Shown here piece by piece: positions 57,801-64,000 of a DNA stretch of 64,000 nucleotides. Within the stretch, counting starts at the first letter, position 1. Every line of letters begins with the position of its first letter. The position numbers and the translations under genes were made by a program. Under the pieces are notes generated by a model. The model was given only the letters and a program-made list of their open reading frames with translations. It had not been told where the DNA came from and searched no databases. Origin of the DNA: Hypericum androsaemum (Eukaryota > Streptophyta > Magnoliopsida > Malpighiales > Hypericaceae); contig OZ023181.1 in NCBI GenBank assembly GCA_963995505.1, positions 16,674,221 to 16,738,220 on the forward strand, written 5' to 3'.

Positions 57801-58307
57801 CTCAAACTGGGCTTCAAGAGATGTCCGTGGACTTTGGTCCGATTAATGGGCCGAACCTATTTGCTGCATTCACTCATCCACAACCCGAATTTGGACTTGC
57901 TGACGTGAGTTTCCCTTCAACTGTGGATTTCCCTCCAGATGCCAATCTGATTAATCTCCCTAATGACCAGGTAGGTCCTAAGCTTTTTATCTACTTTCCT
58001 TCCATTAACTGACATGTGACAAATTGGTAATAAATTCGTTTTTTTTTTCCGTTATACTACGTGGTATCCGGGTAACACATTTTGAATGGTGGTAAAATTC
58101 TATCAACTGTTATATTCCCTAGTTGATCTAGATAATTGTTGGTTGGTAATAATAAATTAGTTAGTAATCGACTGTAACACTTTTTCTGGTACTAAAATGC
58201 AGGCTAATGCAAGTTCCAATGCAAAGCAAAGCAATGTCGGGGAAACACCTTTGTGCAGCTTCGGTGCTTGTGAACATTCTGAGTGTGGCGTCCCATTTGG
58301 CTTTTGA
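49018..58307 (+). CDS. Divergent MIKC*-type MADS-box transcription factor with C-terminal tandem repeats
   Basis: Nuclear DNA-binding protein. Exons placed: 49018-49202, 49297-49350, 54422-54452, 54535-54596, 54883-54982, 55069-55119, 56818-57509, 57763-57970, 58203-58307. An exon ending near 54332 ([17 protein letters not shown]) is likely, but its acceptor is unresolved. Residues 1-60 are a complete MADS domain ([38 protein letters not shown]). The next part ([19 protein letters not shown]) resembles the AGL66/AGL104 clade. No canonical K-box; Leu-rich helices instead. A 692-nt exon encodes seven 23-residue repeats (consensus [21 protein letters not shown]). The intron after 54982 needs a GC donor. 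Total intron length of about 7.8 kb is due to insertions. Some doubt remains that all exons belong to one functional gene. Confidence 0.72.
49371..49690 (+). repeat. 162-bp tandem duplication in a MADS intron
   Basis: tgttaatatacattgaatta at 49371 recurs as tgttgatgtacattgaatta at 49533, and the similarity (gaactccataaaaa, atcattacaagtgcaaaaca) extends through both units. Non-coding. Confidence 0.8.
50160..50470 (+). repeat. Second intronic copy of the 53450-53700 repeat
   Basis: Phrases aagaggttta, tatcattattttt, attatggataaaatta and aactaat match 53450-53600 in the same order and orientation. It is an older internal duplication within the same large intron. Confidence 0.55.
50783..53384 (-). 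mobile_element. LINE insertion with ORF1-like remains, no ORF2
   Basis: Perfect 15-bp target duplication aatgttacttcaaat at 50768-50782 and 53385-53399. The left end is a T-run with the reverse of ...taataaagttgacttattc plus poly-A, a typical plant LINE 3' end. Minus orientation, 2.6 kb, inside a MADS intron. It holds an ORF1-type DUF4283 region, but endonuclease and reverse transcriptase are absent. Confidence 0.88.
51391..52239 (-). pseudogene. LINE ORF1 (DUF4283-like) remnant
   Basis: 52239-51781 encodes [40 protein letters not shown] and a following [17 protein letters not shown], the plant DUF4283 pattern found in LINE ORF1 proteins and related RNA-binding gag-like proteins. Stops separate it from open pieces at 51391-51714 and from broken coding-like DNA at 52256-53318. 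Confidence 0.75.
53450..54090 (+). repeat. Intronic repeat shared with 40650-41900
   Basis: Same sequence as the relic at 40.7-41.9 kb, without the foldback insertion that splits that copy. Non-coding. Confidence 0.75.
54765..54805. repeat. (TA)n microsatellite
   Basis: About 41 bp of pure TA within a MADS intron. Confidence 0.85.
55157..56231. mobile_element. MULE-type element with polypyrimidine core in MADS intron
   Basis: Terminal inverted repeats of about 200 bp (gagaaaagtccacttt at left; agtgaacttttccc at right). A perfect 9-bp duplication, tattaattt, lies at 55148-55156 and 56232-56240. Subterminal gggcagctgcccg and gtggcgccacg are shared with the 10884-12089 element, so both belong to one family. 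No transposase. It inserted in the intron between the 55119 donor and 56818 acceptor of the MADS gene. Confidence 0.87.
55363..56026. repeat. ~660-bp polypyrimidine CTC/TCC tract with CCCGCGTCC minisatellite
   Basis: Almost pure C/T on the plus strand, with repeated cctcctcc blocks separated by ccgcgtcc. Purines occur nearly only in the cgcgtc spacers. The long Pro/Ser/Leu-rich and Gly/Arg/Glu-rich ORFs on both strands are simple-repeat translations, not genes. Confidence 0.9.
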
Positions 58308-60189
58308 AGCAAAGGAGAGTGATGGGTATCTCTATGCAGGGACAACGAGCTAAATTTAAGTTGTTGGATGTTTTGGTGATTATGGAAACTTTGGAGAGAT
58401 TTCGAGATACCCTTTAATTATGTTTAAGTTGGTCATGGATCACCAGCCGTACTATGACTCATTTGACTTGGATTTGGAGGTTTAATTATGACTATTTATA
58501 GTTCATACCTTAAAGAACTTTATTTGAACCAAATTTGTTTGTGGGTTTGCTTGATGGATGTGATTCTGGGTTATTTGAATTTGGATTAATCGGTTATAAA
58601 GCTCCCTCCATGTCTGTTCATAATACATGCACTTGAAAAGTAAAACACTTTAGTCACCTTTGGGTTTTAGCGCTGAGAGTGTCACTAGCTATTAGATCAT
58701 GAACTTCATTTGCCCTTCAAATAAATAGAAAGGTTCCTGGAAATTCCTAATTATGGATGCTTAGTAAGTTAGTTGAACAACGTCACCGTTTTTGTTTTAC
58801 TAATAAAACTCGAACCTTTATTAATTAAAATTTTAAAATCTGGGTAAGTTGCCTGTAGGCCGATTTTAAATATAGGATATATTTCAAACGTAAAAATTAT
58901 TTATTTAGCACTCTGACTCTATTTTTTAAGTAGTTTATTTCCGAGCACATGGTTTTTGAAAGTCTCTTGCTTTATAAAATGGTCTTTGAAAGTAACTTTT
59001 TTTTTCTGGTTCTTCTGGTACACTACAGGAGATCGTTGATTTTACTTTTATCAGTTCCAAATGTTGATCGGCTTTTGAAAATGTCAGACTTCCGTTACTA
59101 AAGATATGTGATCCTTCCCCAGTCTTCTTTATACTTTTAAGTAAAAGGTTCAAACATGCACAAGACAGAAACTGTACAAGTTCAAAAAATAATATGCAAT
59201 GCATTTTTATCAAAAGTTAACATGATTTTGTTTTTTTAATTTGAGAAGCTGGTTTTTTTTTTAGAATGAGAAGCTGGTGTTGGTATCTCCGTATAAAAGA
59301 CATTAATGGTCACATTTCCGGTATCCAGCGAAGAGTAACGGATTCGTGTGATCCACGTATACGCTGCATCAAATTTGTTAAAAAATATATATATTGGCAA
59401 TAAGATTGGAGTTCTTAGAGTATTGCAGTCAGAATATTGCACTCTAGTAAAGAGAAATAACTTTTTGAAATATTCTTTCCATCTTTGTCTTAAATGGTGA
59501 AGATTTGGAGCATTCACCTTTCTGCCATTACATATGGAAACTATTACTTCTGAGATTTTCTACAAAAATAAAAATAAAATTTTACCAAATAAGAGATTTC
59601 GGTTTAGTTATGTAAGGGTAATGGGTATTCTGCCCATGTTTAATGATAATCCTCATGTGCTATGAAAATATCTACAAAATTTAAAAGAGATTTGATTTTT
59701 TAAATTAAAATTTTGAATTCAAAATTTGTGAATTAAACAAAATTCTATCGCGGGAGTTCCAAAGCTCGATTTTGGTTTACTTGTTAATCAAAGTTACATC
59801 AAAACTGTCTCCTTCTTTTGATAAAAAAAACTCTATATTTCTTATTTCTCAATCAAAGGTACAAAACCTGCAATTAATCCCATTAAATATTATACGGATG
59901 GACACAATTAATATCAGCTCCAGGAAGAAATTAGTACCACACTAGTAAGATCAGCTGTTTCTTTGAAAAAACTCAATCCCAACCACAAACATAACATTTT
60001 TTAAACTAAATATTAGAACTTTTATTAATAAAATAAAATAAAATACAGAAAGAGGTGAGAAGAGCGAAGAGTCCCAAAATTTCAAGGCCTATACAGGTAA
60101 CTAAAAAATTAAACCGCAGCCATAACAAATAACTCTACCACCACAAACTCACAGACCTGGTAGTCAATAGTAGACACTGAATCGAAAAG
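58308..60189. other. Intergenic DNA downstream of the MADS gene
   Basis: Includes the probable MADS 3' UTR. Nothing else recognised; ORFs at 58935-59213 and 59236-59517 look random. Confidence 0.5.
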
Positions 60190-60555
60190 ACCTTACTTCT
60201 TTTTCTTCATGTTCCTCTTTCTTGCCCTAGTCAAAATAGGAGACTTCGGAGGAGGAGCCTTGTCCACCACATCTTTCAGATATTTCAGCCGAGAAAGTAG
60301 CGGCGGATCCTCATCATCGTCATCCAAATCCGCCCACTTAGGACTTCCTTTCGAGATGCGACTTGCCGAAATATGACTGGGAATGACTCGCACACAAACA
60401 GAACATGAATACGCAAGGAAAATGAAATCCTCGCTAATATGACTCCAATAAGCAAAAGAAAACACATGGAAGAACTTGTTAGTTTCAAAGAAGAACAATA
60501 GTCTAATCAACTTGCACTTTCTGTATTGGTCATAAAGACATGAAAATCGAATCAT
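60190..60555 (-). other. Unrecognised ORF, possibly a decayed retroelement end
   Basis: 120-codon minus ORF whose second half is low-complexity charged sequence (WADLDDDDEDPP, then Pro/Lys/Arg-rich to KKKK). The first half is hydrophobic and not protein-like. No family is recognised. The A/T-rich sequence after its stop resembles a retroposon tail, but I could not find a target duplication. Confidence 0.25.
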
Positions 60556-62008
60556 TTTTTAATATTTATTCCCTTCTACCTATAACAAATGAAAGAACCA
60601 ACAAAAAAAGTTCTACTTAAAAACGATAGAAGGATGGAGAAAGCTAGATGAAAATAAAATTGGAATAGTCTCCCTTTGATTAAAAAAAACTAGAAATAGA
60701 CGTAGAACCTATAGTATAGCGAGGAACAAAACAGTGAGTATCTAGCACGTGCACTAACATCCATGCACATAAGGCCTACAAATCGAAATTAAATAGAAAT
60801 CCACTGATCGGAAAATGATATCCGCTCATACATATCAAATTGACGAGGGAATGGAAAATCATTTAAACATCGACCAACATAGTTGTATAATTGCATACAT
60901 GCAGTTATACGTGTCTGACACCTTGTTTGGTAAAGGAAAAAATGGCGAGTCAGAAAGAAAATGAATTAAATTGGGATTACATTAACTATTTTTTTATCTA
61001 CAAATACTTAAATCAATTCGTGACGAATTATTTTAACTTAGACAAAAAAAATTGAGGACGATTTTAGGATTTTTTTTTGAACAAGTATATTTTTATATAT
61101 TTCCAAGAATATTATAATTAATAAAAATATTAGAATATATAAAGTGCCTACTCCAAAACTCTCCCGTGACAACATTTCGCCTTTGATCCAATGTAAAAAT
61201 TTATTACTCTCTTTTGAAGTCTGTCATGATCATCCTGTTTCTACCTCACGGTTTGCCCCCATAACAATGATCTTGATCTCTCCATTCAAATCTACCCCTA
61301 GACATTTTGTGAGATCATATGAAAAGAATCTTTGTGAAAAGCGAGACAAATTTTAGGAATGCAAGAAGTGTTAAATAATTTCAAATTTTTTTTACCACGT
61401 TTCAAATTTTAATAGGTTCAAACATGAATACATTGGTTCATTAAAAATGTATAGATATCAATTGTCATAAACCTAAAAAAATGTGTTTTTTGGGCTAAAT
61501 TCACCCACTTTTTTTTCCTTTTCCATGATTTCCTTTATTTGAAATAAAGCCCGAGGAAACAAAAGCTGCTACAGCGATTGAACAGTTCTAACAGTTCTGC
61601 GAGCTCAAACAGAAAAGCGATATGGATCAGAAACAAGATGGACAGGACCAACAAAAGGACACACATATTATTTTCCTCCAATTTGTAATAAAAGCCACAA
61701 TAATAATAATAACATCGGACAAGCAAAAGGCTACGATTCATGTTGAACCATTACATTACATTAAAACAGTACGAAGGAAACAGTAGAGCAGTTTCTTTAC
61801 TTTTTATTACACCAAACGAAAACGCAGACACAAAACTAAGACGAGAGCAATTAAAGGATAATTACCACCAGTAAAACAAGAGTTTAAGGATTCTAACAGA
61901 CCAAAAGAGATTGGAACTGATCAAACAGACATATACACATGTAGTGAAGTCTTCCTCCCACCCTCCCTCCTTCCTTCCTTTCCCAGATGTCTCCTTTCTT
62001 TTGGTGCA
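60556..62008. other. Spacer and 3' region of the GH3 gene
   Basis: AT-rich DNA without recognisable genes. The part nearest 62000 should be the GH3 3' UTR (minus strand). Confidence 0.5.
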
Positions 62009-62031
62009 CCCCCCCCCCCCCCCCCCCCCCC
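62009..62031. repeat. Poly-C run of 23 (poly-G in GH3 mRNA)
   Basis: Uninterrupted mononucleotide run starting 6 bases after the GH3 stop codon on the minus strand. The transcript would carry 23 consecutive G in the 3' UTR. A sequencing or assembly error in length is possible for such runs. Confidence 0.85.
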
Positions 62032-62036
62032 ACAAT

Positions 62037-64000
62037 TCAATGGCGTCGCTCCGGTGTCCAGTGTGGCTTAGAAGGGCTGAAGTGCTTGGAAACGACCCTG
62101 GAATCCAGGAGCTCCATGATTGGGGTGAAGCTCACGCACCTCGGGACCTTGTACTGGTTGATCGACGCCCCTCTCGAGATCGCGTAATCCATGAGCTCCT
62201 CGAACGTCCCGTTCTTCACCACGCGTATCTCCAATGGCCCGATGGAGTTGTCCGCGACACGGCCCTGCCTGTACACCGAGTTCATCGCCTCTTCCATTTC
62301 CAGGCAGCAGCTGTCCAGGACCTCGTCGGCGGGCGCGTTGTTGGGGTCCTTCACGAGAAGTTCCCAGTAGATAACGTAATGGCCGGGGATGGACTTGGTC
62401 TCCGCGTAGCTGGTGTACTCCACCACGCTCGTGTCGAACTTCTTAAGGATCACACACGCGTTCTCCACGGCCCTTTGTAGCTCCGATTCGTCGGTCTTAT
62501 CAGCGTCGATGCTGAGGAGGACGTTCTTCCTCCTGATGAACTTGAACTGCGGGGCCCTGTTGTGGAACCCGACCACCCGGAGGATGTCCCCCACGCGGTA
62601 CCTGCAGAGCCCCGAGTAGGTGGAGATCACGAGCTCGTACTCCTTCCCGACCTCCAGCTCGGCCAGGTCGAGGAGTCGGGGAGGGGCGTCACGTGACAGA
62701 GGCGGGGCGGCCTGGTCGTGGGGGATGAACTCGAAGTACCCCATGTTAGGCATGATGCAGTAGCAAACCTCGGAGGGCTTGGACATCGGCCTTAGGTTAA
62801 GACCGAAGTAACACTCCGACGAGGCGTACATGGTGCAAGCCATTGGAAGGCCGCCGCTGTAGTACTCCAAAGTGGGAATGTACTGGGCCATGGCCCCAGT
62901 GACAATGACGTCAAGGTACTTGGTGTTAGGCCACATCCTTGTAATGATCCGCTCCCAGTTCTCGTCGGAGCACTCGCGGGAGATGAACTCTGCGAGCTTC
63001 AGGTCGGGTTTCGAGTGGATCTTCCCGATGCAGTCCCTGAGGGTAGGGTCGGTGACCTTAGGGTTTAGTGTGCCGGTGGAGATATCCTCCGCGAGCTGCC
63101 TCCAGTTGAGCTGGAGGAAGCGGATGGCGCGGAGGAGGCCCGAGGCGAAGACCGCCCCCACGCGGAGGACCTGGTCCCGCATGAGGAGGCCGCAGAGCAT
63201 CTGGGTGTACATGCTCTGGAAGGAGTCCGGGCAGAGGACCGCCTCGTTCGGGCTGGTGTACACGTTGTACGGGTCGTACGGCCTCGTCTTGAACTGCTCG
63301 CTCTTGTAGTAGCTCGTCAGCACCGGGCGGGCCACTAGGCCTCCCGGGGTCTTGGCCTCCGCCTTGATGAACAAGAAGTAGAGCCCTTTCCCTTTCTCCA
63401 ACCCCGGCACGTACCTGTTTAAATTATTAATCCAATATTAATACATGGATATATTTTTTGAGATAAAATGGAAATTTCGTTTTTGAGATTATATTTACAG
63501 GTTCATGACAGGCTGGAGGAGGCTGTAGAGTTTCTGGCGACGGTCCATTTCCTCGCTAATTGTTGGCATCAATTTCCTTTCACCCGCTGACGTCCCAGAG
63601 CTGTACGCAAATATTATTCCATGAGAAAAAGAAAAAGAAAAATAAATTATTGCAGAAAATGTAAAGAATAATGCTGGTGCAGTTGACACAAAAGTGCAAA
63701 AATTAATAAAACCAAGTTGAAGGCAAGCCGGAGAGTTTTAAATTATTTAATTACTCGTATCTAGAAAATGACCTCCCAAAAAAATATTCAAATATTCCAA
63801 AGTCATAAGTTGACCTTTGTCTAATTGCCGCTTCAAAAGCAAAAAAAAAAGCCCTAAAAAACGTATTAAGCATATTTTACAAGGAGAGTGGATATTATTT
63901 AATTGGTACCTGGTGAGGAACTCGGAGATGGGGTGGGAGGACAAGATAGGCGACTTGTCGCCGTTAGCGATGCGCTGGATCTCGGGCTGGAGGTCCTCGT
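62037..64000 (-). CDS. GH3 auxin-amido synthetase (5' end outside window)
   Basis: Acyl-acid amido synthetase of the ANL superfamily. Group II GH3 enzymes adenylate indole-3-acetic acid and conjugate it to amino acids in the cytosol, lowering free auxin, and are typically auxin-induced. Exons: 63910 to beyond 64000, 63499-63600, 62037-63414; introns GT-AG, phases consistent. The visible part is about 520 residues of an expected ~600, so the start and about 80 residues lie to the right. ATP/AMP-binding motifs are intact: [22 protein letters not shown] and [14 protein letters not shown]. The ending [17 protein letters not shown] is typical of GH3.1-GH3.6-like proteins. High GC at third positions compared with flanks. 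The exact paralogue is not determined. Confidence 0.93.

Noticed and set aside
60193..60555. 120-codon ORF as a small gene
   Set aside because: Half hydrophobic, half low-complexity charged residues; no homologous feature recognised, kept only as an unassigned ORF.
61911..63309. Plus-strand ORFs opposite GH3 (up to 189 codons)
   Set aside because: Antisense shadows of the GC-rich GH3 exon.

Overview
The window is nuclear DNA of a flowering plant. The evidence is spliced genes with GT-AG introns and plant-specific families (FRIGIDA-like, GH3, NRAMP3/4-type, MIKC*-type MADS), set in AT-rich spacer filled with Copia, LINE, SINE, hAT, MITE and Mutator-like elements. I cannot name the species.

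Host genes, left to right. Five are on the minus strand: a 12-exon membrane-anchored nepenthesin-like aspartic protease (2717-6537), a 3-exon FRIGIDA-like protein (8091-10272), a 4-exon NRAMP3/4-type metal transporter (12839-14997), the C-terminal exons of a membrane RING-finger protein (42458-43426 and perhaps beyond), and an auxin-amido synthetase of the GH3 family that runs off the right edge (62037-64000). One is on the plus strand: a divergent MADS-box gene (49018-58307) whose introns have been swollen by a LINE, a Mutator-like element and internal duplications. The genes are unrelated in pathway. They are ordinary neighbours and do not form a cluster.

The accessory DNA is the main interest. 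15.5-41.9 kb is a repeat zone. It holds a deleted Copia element with a perfect 5-bp target duplication (16081-18246). It also holds a hAT element inside an older retroposon (20037-21570) and a Pack-MULE carrying a BKI1/MAKR-like gene fragment (21663-22712). A 14-kb Copia complex (25152-39340) follows, in which one flank+LTR+gag/integrase block is duplicated in tandem and a smaller LTR element with a long non-gag/pol ORF is nested inside. Two more Pack-MULE-type elements with 9-bp target duplications lie at 10884-12089 (GRAS/SCL8-like fragment) and 55157-56231 (a roughly 660-bp pure polypyrimidine tract, inside a MADS intron).

The most unusual observations are these. The Copia leader at the primer-binding position is perfectly complementary, over 14 nt, to its own LTR, which suggests self-priming. 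The nested LTR element keeps an intact ORF of about 300 codons unlike gag or pol. The MADS gene carries seven 23-residue tandem repeats and needs a GC-AG intron. A 23-base poly-C (poly-G in the mRNA) lies just behind the GH3 stop codon. Intron boundaries and target duplications were read by eye from the sequence; no database search was possible.
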